This document shows positions 50,878 to 59,267 of a DNA stretch of 64,000 nucleotides, piece after piece. The DNA comes from Pelosinus fermentans DSM 17108 (GTDB lineage: Bacteria; Bacillota; Negativicutes; DSM-13327), in NCBI RefSeq assembly GCF_000271485.2, contig NZ_AKVN02000001.1:872001-936000 (forward strand), written 5' to 3'. Positions within the stretch are counted from its first letter, which is position 1, and each line of letters opens with the position of its first letter. The translations under genes were made by a program, and so were the position numbers. A model generated the notes under the pieces. The model had not been told where the DNA came from. It ran no database searches and worked only from the letters and a program-made list of their open reading frames with translations.

Positions 50878-52353
50878 ATGGCATCTACTTTTGGCGGTTT
50901 AAATATAATGACGCTGGGAATGTCAGCACAGCAGCTTTCCCAAAATACCACAGGGCATAATGTAGCGAATGCTAGTACTGCAGGGTACTCACGGCAAACG
51001 GTGAATCTGGTTACCACTACCCCGCAGCAAATTTATACAGCAAATGGAATGTCCATGGCTGGTACTGGAGTCACTACAGCATCCATTACCAGAGCGCGGG
51101 ATTTTCTGGTGGATACGCAATACTGGCAGAAGAATTCCACGAAAAACTATTGGTCAACACAAAGCGATGTTCTGGCTAAAGTTGAAAATGTCTTTAATGA
51201 TACGAAAAATACAGGCATTCAAAATGCAATTGAACTGTTTCACACAGCTTTAGGTACACTGGCTAGCAATGGTAGCGAGGACAGTGCCCGTACCGCTGCT
51301 CGTGAGGCGGCTAATGCATTGGTGGAAACCTTACAGACAAGTGGCAGTAATCTTGTATCACAGGCAAACGACGCATCAAGCCGTATTGATACGCAGGTTT
51401 CTCAAGTGAATAGTTTATCTAAGCAGATTGCTGCTTTGAATAAGCAGATTGTTAGCCAAGAGGCTACTGGTGCTACGGCAAATGATTTGCGTGACCAAAG
51501 GGATAAATTGGTTGATGAATTATCCTCCTTCACAGAGGTAAATGTATCGGAAGAAAAAAACGGCTCTTATACGGTAATTATTTCTGGAGGAGTTTCCTTG
51601 GTGCAGGGAGAACATGCTACCGATTTAACGGTTGAGCATGGAAAAAATAATCCTTATGGTTACGATACAACCAAAGTCACAACTCTCAATGGTACTGTAA
51701 ATGTCAATTTTAAAAATGGATCGATAGCTAGCTTAATGGATCTTCGGGATACGACAATTAATGGCTATTTAGCAGATTTGGACAGCTTGGCCCAATCGCT
51801 CTTGCAAGATTTTAATACCCAGCATAAACAAGGTCAAACGAAAGATTTGACAGCAGCAGATAATTTTTTTGGCGTGACAGGCGTTGATTATACCGATGCA
51901 GCTGAGGACCCCACTAAAATGGCATCTCCAGCTAGCTGGCTTAGTATTCTTAAGGTCAATGAAAAATTTTATGAAATCAATGGTGTTAACCTTATTGCTG
52001 CTGCTGGTGCAGATGCTGCAGGAAGTGCCGATGGCACTAACGCGACAGCACTAAAAAATTGGCTAGTTGATGATCCATCTACAGCGTCAGCTGCTTTAGG
52101 AGTAAATAGTCTTTCTAGTTTTTATGCTTCTATGGTTAGTGGCGTGGGGGTCCAGACGCAGCAAGCTAAAAATATGACAACCAATCAAACGGTTATTTTT
52201 GATTCAGTGGCAACAACTCGTGAATCGATATCAGGAGTCAGCATGGATGAAGAATTGTCAAATATGATTAAATTTCAGCAAGCCTATGGAGCGTGTGCCA
52301 AAATGCTGGCAACCATGGATTCCATGCTAGATTCTCTCATTAATATCAGATAA
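50878..52353 (+). CDS. flgK: Flagellar hook-associated protein FlgK
   Basis: A 491-residue hook-filament junction protein. N-terminal GLNIMTLGMSAQQLSQNTTG and HNVANASTAGYSRQ, and the C-terminal LSNMIKFQQAYGACAKMLAT coil, are diagnostic. ATG 50878 is 7 nt after AGGAG; ATG 50872 is too close to it. Exported by the flagellar apparatus. Confidence 0.95.
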   Translation: MASTFGGLNIMTLGMSAQQLSQNTTGHNVANASTAGYSRQTVNLVTTTPQQIYTANGMSMAGTGVTTASITRARDFLVDTQYWQKNSTKNYWSTQSDVLAKVENVFNDTKNTGIQNAIELFHTALGTLASNGSEDSARTAAREAANALVETLQTSGSNLVSQANDASSRIDTQVSQVNSLSKQIAALNKQIVSQEATGATANDLRDQRDKLVDELSSFTEVNVSEEKNGSYTVIISGGVSLVQGEHATDLTVEHGKNNPYGYDTTKVTTLNGTVNVNFKNGSIASLMDLRDTTINGYLADLDSLAQSLLQDFNTQHKQGQTKDLTAADNFFGVTGVDYTDAAEDPTKMASPASWLSILKVNEKFYEINGVNLIAAAGADAAGSADGTNATALKNWLVDDPSTASAALGVNSLSSFYASMVSGVGVQTQQAKNMTTNQTVIFDSVATTRESISGVSMDEELSNMIKFQQAYGACAKMLATMDSMLDSLINIR

Positions 52354-52385
52354 AGGATTACAATCAATAAAGGAGTGAAATATGA

Positions 52386-53348
52386 ATGCGCGTTACCAAT
52401 AATATGATGAGTACTCAATTCCTGTCAGGTTATCAAACAAGCTTATCACGCATGAGTGATATACAAGAAAAAATTATTGCATCCAAAAATATTAATCGAC
52501 CTTCAGATAATCCGGTAGGGGCGGCACGCAATCTTCAATTTACGGCTGCTACCAGTGCAAATGAACTATTTACTCAAAATGCAAACGATGCAATATCCTG
52601 GATGCAGACCAGCGATACCAATTTGTCAGGGATCGTAACGACTATGACCAATATAAAGACGGCAGTTTCTAGTGCTATTTCGGCAAATCCCACCAGTTCT
52701 TATGATGCCATTGCAAAGCAAATTGATCAGATGATAAATGAACTGGTGCTAGCTGGAAACGCTCAGATTGGAGGTCGTTATGTTTTTAGTGGACAAAGCG
52801 ATAGTGTTGAACCTTTTACGAGGAATGAGACTACTGGAGTTGTGACGTATAATGGAACGTATAATGGACAAAGTGGCGCAGCTGATACGAAGGGAACGAT
52901 AACGATGCAAATTGTTCCAGGAGACATTAATACATCTCGTGATAAAATTAATTTGGATGGATCAGAAGTATTTGGTGCGATAGATGCAACGGGAACTCCA
53001 AAAATATTTCAAGACTTATTAACGATTAAGCAGCATTTAGAAGATATTCAAACGGGTGCAAATGGAGTTACACCAGATACGTTATCAAACGATTTAGGAA
53101 CGATTGATGCAGATATGGACTATATTATATCTGCCCAGACGACAATTGGCGCAAGACAAAAATCGTATCAGACGATATCGGAACGTTTGATAGTAGATGC
53201 TACGATCATTGCCACGGATGCTACTAATAATGACGGATATAATGTTGCCAAAGCAAGTATTGAATCCCAATTGGCTCAGAATGCTTATAATTCACTGCTG
53301 TCAGTTGGAGCTAATGTATTGCCAAAGTCCTTGGTTGATTACTTATAA
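52386..53348 (+). CDS. flgL: Flagellar hook-associated protein FlgL
   Basis: A 320-residue flagellin-like junction protein. MRVTNNMMSTQFLSGYQTSL, INRPSDNPVGAARNLQF and the C-terminal SQLAQNAYNSLLSVGAN are typical. It follows flgK by 32 bp. SD AAGGAG. Confidence 0.94.
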   Translation: MRVTNNMMSTQFLSGYQTSLSRMSDIQEKIIASKNINRPSDNPVGAARNLQFTAATSANELFTQNANDAISWMQTSDTNLSGIVTTMTNIKTAVSSAISANPTSSYDAIAKQIDQMINELVLAGNAQIGGRYVFSGQSDSVEPFTRNETTGVVTYNGTYNGQSGAADTKGTITMQIVPGDINTSRDKINLDGSEVFGAIDATGTPKIFQDLLTIKQHLEDIQTGANGVTPDTLSNDLGTIDADMDYIISAQTTIGARQKSYQTISERLIVDATIIATDATNNDGYNVAKASIESQLAQNAYNSLLSVGANVLPKSLVDYL

Positions 53349-53397
53349 TTGAGAATATACCTGAAGTAAGAATAAGATGAAGGAGGGTAATATAACC

Positions 53398-53937
53398 TTG
53401 AGACCAATCGAAATTCAAATTCATCAGGTATCGGGACAACTAGGGCTCAATATTACCCAACCGAATATCAATTTGAAAATCACCGCACCGGATATTGAAA
53501 TGAAGACAACACCTGTTAATCTTGATTTAACAATTGAACCTCCTGAAATTTTCATTGATTCTCGGGCCTCTTTTGATAGCATGGGATTACAAGGGACATA
53601 TTCCTTTGCGAATTCTCTGGCAGAAGAGGCAAAACAAGCTTGCATCCAGGGAATTGAAAAGCGGGTTTCTGTAATGCACCAAATGGAAGATCCTCATAGT
53701 GGTTCCGTTGGACAAATCATTGCGGCAGCCAGTAAACCTCGTGAAAAGCAGGTGGTAATAGGTCTTTCCCCTTCAGTAGGACCTGATATTTCGGCCAAAC
53801 TAGGAACCATCAAGGGAACCTACACTCCTGCCCGCATTGATGCTACTGTAAAGGAAGGGACGGTCACCAATAACTTTACCTGGGGCAAGGTGGATATTTA
53901 CATGGAACGTGAACCATCAATTGACATTAAAACATAA
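53398..53937 (+). CDS. DUF6470 family protein
   Basis: A 179-residue protein: LGLNITQPNINLKITAPDIE and SFANSLAEEAKQACIQGIEK mark DUF6470, a family found between flgL and fliW in Firmicutes. TTG 53398 follows GGAGGG at 10 nt; the earlier ATG would contain the SD. Beta-rich with no signal peptide. Function unknown, probably flagellar. Confidence 0.8.
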   Translation: MRPIEIQIHQVSGQLGLNITQPNINLKITAPDIEMKTTPVNLDLTIEPPEIFIDSRASFDSMGLQGTYSFANSLAEEAKQACIQGIEKRVSVMHQMEDPHSGSVGQIIAAASKPREKQVVIGLSPSVGPDISAKLGTIKGTYTPARIDATVKEGTVTNNFTWGKVDIYMEREPSIDIKT

Positions 53938-53951
53938 CCGGAGGGTAAATT

Positions 53952-54344
53952 ATGGATAAAAAGATACACTTTCCCAAAGGATTAATCGGCTTGGAAAATT
54001 ATCATGATTTTACATTTGCAACATTGCCTGAGCAAACCCAATTCTGGTTATTGCAAAGTATAGAAGATAAACATTTTGGATTGGTGGTTACCAATCCATT
54101 TTGGTTTATGCCGGACTATGACTTTGAACTGACTGAGTCAGAAACTAAGCAAATAGGAGCAAAAGAAAGTTTAGACGTTTTTGTAACGATAAACGTAGCC
54201 TCGACTCCTGAAAATATTACAGCCAATCTAATGGGACCCATTATTATGAATCAAAATACTGGCATTGGGCTTCAAACACTACTTGCAGATAAAAAATATA
54301 CGACACAATATAAGATTCTGTCTGCAAAATTGGCAGGGGGTTAA
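53952..54344 (+). CDS. fliW: Flagellar assembly factor FliW
   Basis: A 130-residue protein: FPKGLIGLENYHDFTF and NLMGPIIMNQNTGIGLQ are family landmarks. In Firmicutes FliW binds CsrA and flagellin, so free flagellin releases CsrA to repress hag translation. Adjacent to csrA, 4 bp apart. Confidence 0.93.
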   Translation: MDKKIHFPKGLIGLENYHDFTFATLPEQTQFWLLQSIEDKHFGLVVTNPFWFMPDYDFELTESETKQIGAKESLDVFVTINVASTPENITANLMGPIIMNQNTGIGLQTLLADKKYTTQYKILSAKLAGG

Positions 54345-54348
54345 TAAT

Positions 54349-54594
54349 ATGCTGATATTGACCCGCAAAAAAAATGAAACGCTGCGTATTGGTGACGATA
54401 TATTAATAACGATTGTCGACATACAGGGTGATCAAATCCGTTTAGGAATTACAGCACCTCGTGAAGTGTCCATATTACGACAAGAATTATATGAGGCTGT
54501 TAAAAATTCCAATACTCAGGCTGCTCTGACGCTGCAGAATATGGATATGCTGTCCTTATTAAAAAAAATACCGAAAAAAGATGAAAAAGAGTGA
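54349..54594 (+). CDS. csrA: Carbon storage regulator CsrA
   Basis: An 81-residue RNA-binding protein: MLILTRKKNETLRIGDDIL, VDIQGDQIRLGITAPREVSI and RQELYEAV are conserved. The start at ATG 54349 gives the family N-terminus. The flagellin leader immediately downstream has AAGGAGGA, an expected CsrA target around the SD. Confidence 0.94.
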   Translation: MLILTRKKNETLRIGDDILITIVDIQGDQIRLGITAPREVSILRQELYEAVKNSNTQAALTLQNMDMLSLLKKIPKKDEKE

Positions 54595-54685
54595 AATAGG
54601 AAGATATAAGCTAATAAATTAAGTAATAACAAGAAAAAATGCTATAAATGATGAAAAAATATTGAATTTAGACAAAAATTATCCT

Positions 54686-54712
54686 TAATATAGTAGGACA
54701 AGGTTACGATAT
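54686..54712 (+). promoter_or_regulatory. Sigma-28 (sigma-D) promoter of flagellin
   Basis: TAAT (54686-54689), 15 bp spacer, TACGATAT (54705-54712), close to TAAA-N15-GCCGATAT. It lies about 100 bp before the flagellin ATG, leaving a long leader suited to CsrA control. Confidence 0.5.
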
Positions 54713-54810
54713 ATATAATAACAGTACAAAATACTGAATGACTTAGCTGGCCAGCGGTCATATTATTGTAGGCAAGGATGCCACAATTTAAATTCAAGGA
54801 GGAAATTATA

Positions 54811-55665
54811 ATGAGTGTAGTTAATACTAATATCGCTTCTTTAAATTCTTGGAGGAATCTTCAAGCTAGCCAAGCAAGCATGAACAGTTCTTTGGAAAAA
54901 TTATCTTCAGGTAAAAAGATTAATAGAGCTGCTGATGATGCATCAGGACTAGCAATTAGTGAAAAAATGACTGGTCAAATTAACGGTTTGGATCAAGCTA
55001 CTCAAAATGCGCAAAACGGCATTTCCTTGATTCAGACTGCTGAAGGTGCATTGAATGAAACGACTGCTATTATTCAACGTCTTCGTACATTAGCTGTACA
55101 GTCTCGAAATGATACCAATACTGACGATGATCGTACACAAACTAACAAAGAAGTAAAACAATTGATTGCAGAAATTTCACGTATTGCTTCCACTACACAG
55201 TTCAATACTAAGAATCTGTTAAATGGAGATGCTACAACAGCTGTGACTGGTACCGACAAAGGTGCTCTTACTTTCCAAATCGGTGCTAACATGGGGCAAA
55301 CTATTACTGTATCTATTGCTAATATGTCGGCTGCTGCTGGTGGTTTGAATATTTCAACAACGGTTATTGATCTTTCTACTACAAAAGGTGCGTCTTCAGC
55401 AATCGCTGCTCTTGATACAGCTCTAGCTACTGTTTCTTCTACCCGTGCTGAATTGGGTGCTGTTCAGAATCGTTTAACACATACTATCAATAACTTGGAA
55501 GTTGCATCTGAAAATCTTAGCTCTGCACGTTCTAACCTTCAAGATACTGATATGGCAAAAGAAATGGCTAACTACAGCAAACAACAAGTACTGATTCAAT
55601 CAGGTACTGCAATGCTTGCACAAGCAAACCAATCTTCGCAATCAGTTCTTAAATTATTACAGTAA
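54811..55665 (+). CDS. hag: Flagellin
   Basis: A 284-residue short flagellin: VVNTNIASLNSWRNLQ, LSSGKKINRAADDASGLAIS and IQTAEGALNETTAIIQRLR in the N-terminal D0/D1 region, a reduced Ser/Thr-rich middle, and ENLSSARSNLQDTDMAKEM to the C-terminus. ATG 54811 has AAGGAGGA 7 nt upstream. The adjacent Maf and pseB/pseC genes suggest O-glycosylation of the central Ser/Thr residues. Confidence 0.96.
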   Translation: MSVVNTNIASLNSWRNLQASQASMNSSLEKLSSGKKINRAADDASGLAISEKMTGQINGLDQATQNAQNGISLIQTAEGALNETTAIIQRLRTLAVQSRNDTNTDDDRTQTNKEVKQLIAEISRIASTTQFNTKNLLNGDATTAVTGTDKGALTFQIGANMGQTITVSIANMSAAAGGLNISTTVIDLSTTKGASSAIAALDTALATVSSTRAELGAVQNRLTHTINNLEVASENLSSARSNLQDTDMAKEMANYSKQQVLIQSGTAMLAQANQSSQSVLKLLQ

Positions 55666-55690
55666 TAACAGTTACATAAATATTAAGAAT

Positions 55691-55724
55691 AAAAACCGGC
55701 CGGCGATATGCCGGTCGGTTTTTA
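55691..55724 (+). terminator. Rho-independent terminator after flagellin
   Basis: AAAACCGGCCGGC and GCCGGTCGGTTTTT pair around GATAT, with a T tail. Confidence 0.88.
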
Positions 55725-55746
55725 ACAATAAAGGAAGGGTTGCCTC

Positions 55747-56067
55747 ATGAATATTGACAGGGTTAACTCGCTTGGAACAGTGCAGGCTTTGGAGAATCGA
55801 GAAAATAAGATTGAAGAAAATAAAGCAAAAAATGTAGAATCAATAGATTTTTCTCAATTGGGAAAAGCAATAGATAAGTTGAATGATAAGGCGAAAGAAG
55901 AGAATTATGCTGTACAATTTGCTGTTTATAAAGATACAAATCGCATCATTGTTCAAGTAGTAGATAAAACTAATAATCAAGTGATTTCTACTTATCCCCC
56001 TAAACAGATTCTCGAAATGGCACGAATGGTCGATGCAGAATTTAAAGTGCTGGATAAAAAAATTTAA
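55747..56067 (+). CDS. flaG: FlaG family protein
   Basis: A 106-residue protein: KLNDKAKEENYAVQFAVYKD then VQVVDKTNNQVISTYPPKQI, the FlaG domain. The N-terminal part is charged and disordered. It probably affects filament length. It precedes fliD by 15 bp. Confidence 0.88.
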   Translation: MNIDRVNSLGTVQALENRENKIEENKAKNVESIDFSQLGKAIDKLNDKAKEENYAVQFAVYKDTNRIIVQVVDKTNNQVISTYPPKQILEMARMVDAEFKVLDKKI

Positions 56068-56082
56068 CAAGAAGGTGAAAAT

Positions 56083-58524
56083 ATGGCTTCTGTTTCTTCT
56101 ACTTCATCAACAACTCTTTCTCTATCAACAACTACCTCTTCTTCCCTTGGTTCAACCCATTTGAACTCTACTGTTGGTGGACTGGATATCGATGCCTTGA
56201 TTAGTGCCACAATTGCAGCGAAAAGTTTGCCCATTACCTTACTACAAAATAAGAATGCAGTTTTGCAGGCTAAGGTGAATGATTATACAGCGATAAAAAC
56301 TGCTTTGAAAACTTTGCAATATGCTGCAAAAGATTTGACATATGCGAGTAGTTTTACGGGCCGAAAAGCTACATCATCAGATACGGATGTGGTGACAGCG
56401 AGTGCGACCAATGGTGGTACAAATGGTAGTTATACAATTAAAGTTACATCCATGGCTTCGATTACAAGCAACTCTAGTAGTGCAGTTGGAAATGGTGGAC
56501 GTAAAGCCACTGTAACGAGTACAGCAGCAGGCATTGTGGGCACTGACACTATAAACGAAGTAGGCGAATTTACTATTAATGGTAAAAGGATTACTGTGGC
56601 TGCGAGTGATACTTTTGATAACATAATTAGTCAAATTAACGCTGCATCAGCAGGTGTGACAGCTTCGTTATCTGATGGCAAAGTTACTATTACACAAAAT
56701 AAAGCAGCGGCAGCGTCGACTATTGAACTAATCGATACTAACGGATTATTAGACAGTAAGCTGCATATAAAGCAAGCTGATGTAATAACTGGAATTGATG
56801 ACACCAGCGGAGGTACGTATACGACTGTTACAGGAAATAATGCTTTCACTCCTGCTAAGCTCAATGATACAATAACAGATTATGCTGCTAGTGGTATTAC
56901 AGTTGGTAGCTTTGTCATCAATAATAAAAGTATCTCTGTAACTTCAACTGATACGATTAATACCATCGCAAATAAAATTACGGCTTCTGGTGCTAATGTA
57001 AAAGCTACTGTAGACACGGATGGTAAGATTACTCTTACCCAGAAGACGGCAGGGAAGGATGCAGCCATTACATTAGGGACTGATACCACCGGCTTTTTCG
57101 ATGCTGCTGGAATAACTCAACAAGCAGCAACTGATGGGCTTGGAAAAGATTCTGACACAACGAGCCTATTAAAGGATGTTACTGGTCTTGATGGTGTAAC
57201 AAAAGGATACTTTTCGATTAATGGGACTTTTTTTAGTGTTGATCCAGAAAAAGATACAGTTGAGTCTATTATCAAAAAAATTAATGCTTCCACAACGGCT
57301 GGTGTTTCAGCCTTCTATGATTCTACCACACATAAAATATCTTTGACTTCTCAAACAGCTGGAAATACAGACATTAAATTGGGAACCAGCTCTACAGATA
57401 GTTCAAATTTCTTATCTCAAGTTGGATTGGTACAAACAAATCAACAAACTGGTGCTGATGCGGTAGTTACTGTAAATGGAATATCGGCAACTGCAACAAA
57501 TAACAAAATAACATACCAAGGGAATACATTTACCCTTGTGGGTGAAGGCACTTCTACCGTTACAGTAAATGACGATATTGATGCAATGGTAACAAAGGTA
57601 CAAAACTTTATTACTGCATACAATGCGGCTATGGATTCCATTGTTACTAAAATCACAGAAAAAGCAGATTCTTCGTCAACAGATGCTTCTGTTGGTGATT
57701 TATTTGGAGATTCAACATTAAGAGGTCTTGAACAATCGTTAAGAAATTTTAGCTCAACCATTTTATCATCCCAAGCAAGTACAATGCAGCAACTTTCACA
57801 GGTTGGTATTACCACTGGTACAGCGGGGACATATGACATAGCTAAAGTTCAAAGTGGACATTTGGAATTGGATGAAACTAAGCTCCGTGCAGCCTTAACA
57901 GCTGATCCTAAGGCTGTGGAAACACTTTTTGGTAATACAACGGTTAGCATAGATGAGGAGAAGCTTGGAACAAATGGTAAGGGCGATGGAAGTACAAAGA
58001 CTTTTACTCTAAAACATGGTATTGATATCATCGGTGATCCTACAATTAAGGTTGGTACTAAAACATACACCTTAGTTGCTGCGGCTGATCTAAAGACACA
58101 TGTTGATACGACTCCTCCTGGTGCTACTGAGACGAATGAATATCAATTTTCTTTTGACAGTTCAACCGGGAAAGTTACACTTAATTATGCACCAAATAGT
58201 AGTGATGGTGACATTACGGTTTCGTATGACTATGATGTAGAGTCAGGAAGTAATGCGGGGATTTTTGTACAAATGAACGCGCAACTGACCAATTATACTC
58301 AATATGGTGGAACGTTGGATATGCAAGCAGGGTCAAATGGATATCTTGCAAAGAACATAGAATATAACAACGATCGTATAACGGATTTGAAGTATCGATT
58401 GTCTCAGGAACAGGCAACTTTGTATACAAAATATCAAAACATGCAGACAACATTACAAGGTCTTCAATCCCAAGGAAGTTATATTACAGCACTACTTGCC
58501 AGCTTGACAAAAAGTAGTAGCTAG
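56083..58524 (+). CDS. fliD: Flagellar filament cap protein FliD
   Basis: An 813-residue cap protein, longer than many FliD proteins. GLDIDALISATIAAKSLPIT is the N-terminal domain, YTAIKTALKTLQYAAKDL the coil; the middle contains repeated Ser/Thr-rich FINGK-type segments (GEFTINGKRITV, GSFVINNKSISV, GYFSINGTFFSV), and the end has FVQMNAQLTN then LKYRLSQEQATLYTKYQNM. The repeated FxIN modules point to internal duplication of the outer domains. A terminator follows. Confidence 0.92.
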   Translation: MASVSSTSSTTLSLSTTTSSSLGSTHLNSTVGGLDIDALISATIAAKSLPITLLQNKNAVLQAKVNDYTAIKTALKTLQYAAKDLTYASSFTGRKATSSDTDVVTASATNGGTNGSYTIKVTSMASITSNSSSAVGNGGRKATVTSTAAGIVGTDTINEVGEFTINGKRITVAASDTFDNIISQINAASAGVTASLSDGKVTITQNKAAAASTIELIDTNGLLDSKLHIKQADVITGIDDTSGGTYTTVTGNNAFTPAKLNDTITDYAASGITVGSFVINNKSISVTSTDTINTIANKITASGANVKATVDTDGKITLTQKTAGKDAAITLGTDTTGFFDAAGITQQAATDGLGKDSDTTSLLKDVTGLDGVTKGYFSINGTFFSVDPEKDTVESIIKKINASTTAGVSAFYDSTTHKISLTSQTAGNTDIKLGTSSTDSSNFLSQVGLVQTNQQTGADAVVTVNGISATATNNKITYQGNTFTLVGEGTSTVTVNDDIDAMVTKVQNFITAYNAAMDSIVTKITEKADSSSTDASVGDLFGDSTLRGLEQSLRNFSSTILSSQASTMQQLSQVGITTGTAGTYDIAKVQSGHLELDETKLRAALTADPKAVETLFGNTTVSIDEEKLGTNGKGDGSTKTFTLKHGIDIIGDPTIKVGTKTYTLVAAADLKTHVDTTPPGATETNEYQFSFDSSTGKVTLNYAPNSSDGDITVSYDYDVESGSNAGIFVQMNAQLTNYTQYGGTLDMQAGSNGYLAKNIEYNNDRITDLKYRLSQEQATLYTKYQNMQTTLQGLQSQGSYITALLASLTKSSS

Positions 58525-58531
58525 TTAAGAA

Positions 58532-58568
58532 TTTTAAATGGTCAACAACATGAGTTGACCATTTAAAA
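58532..58568 (+). terminator. Rho-independent terminator after fliD
   Basis: TTTAAATGGTCAAC and GTTGACCATTTAAA pair around AACATGA. Confidence 0.75.
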
Positions 58569-58615
58569 CGATGATAATGTTCACTATTGTCTACTACTGA
58601 TACTTGGAGGAAAGC

Positions 58616-58828
58616 ATGTGTAATTATTTGCATGAAGAAGTGCTCAAGTTACTGGAGCAACATGAAACATCATATGCCAAGCCGATGAACTCTCAAGAAA
58701 TCGGTAAGGTATTAAAAGTAACACCATCATATATTCGCAGTCAATTGTCTCAATTGGCAAAATCGAAAAGGGTAGGAGTACGCAAGGGAAATGGTGGTGG
58801 GTATTATATGAGGAAAGAGGAGATATAA
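58616..58828 (+). CDS. Small winged-helix-like protein, unknown
   Basis: A 70-residue protein. KPMNSQEIGKVLKVTPSYIR then QLSQLAKSKRVGVRKG, ending NGGGYYMRK, looks like a compact winged-helix DNA-binding domain. ATG 58616 follows GGAGG. It is 4 bp before the next gene. Between fliD and Maf, so perhaps a flagellar or glycan regulator, but nothing proves this. Confidence 0.6.
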   Translation: MCNYLHEEVLKLLEQHETSYAKPMNSQEIGKVLKVTPSYIRSQLSQLAKSKRVGVRKGNGGGYYMRKEEI

Positions 58829-58832
58829 CAAC

Positions 58833-59264
58833 ATGCAAGTAGTGAATGAAAAGGAAAGCCACTTAGACGGATTAGGTGTTTTACTTGAGGATATGAGAAA
58901 GTATCTGCATATTGTTGAACAAGGTTGCCGAGATTTTTCGACTCAGTTTCAACAAGCTGATAATTCTTTACCATTAATATCTTTGACACAGATGATTGAA
59001 GGTTTGGGTTATTATCAGAAATTACTTAAATCTTCCGCGGTTTTATTGAATATTAACTTAGCTGAATTTTTATATGAGAATAGTTCGATATCTTCACTAA
59101 TTGACCAGCTATCTAAAATTTTTACTGAGATATTAGAAGCAGTAGAAAATAAAGATTATACATTAGTGACAGATCTTATAGAATATGATTTGCTTTCTGC
59201 CATCTCCATTTCGCAAGAATTTTTAGTGATTGTGCAGAAACGATGTGAAGAAAGGGTTATATAG
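58833..59264 (+). CDS. Helical protein of unknown function
   Basis: A 143-residue acidic, mostly helical, soluble protein: HLDGLGVLLEDMRKYLHIVE, SLTQMIEGLGYYQKLLKSSA and a C-terminal helix. I do not recognise the family. It starts 4 bp after the winged-helix gene and ends 3 bp before the Maf gene, so it belongs to the same operon. Its size and helix content would suit an export chaperone or Maf partner (inference). Confidence 0.5.
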   Translation: MQVVNEKESHLDGLGVLLEDMRKYLHIVEQGCRDFSTQFQQADNSLPLISLTQMIEGLGYYQKLLKSSAVLLNINLAEFLYENSSISSLIDQLSKIFTEILEAVENKDYTLVTDLIEYDLLSAISISQEFLVIVQKRCEERVI

Positions 59265-59267
59265 GCT

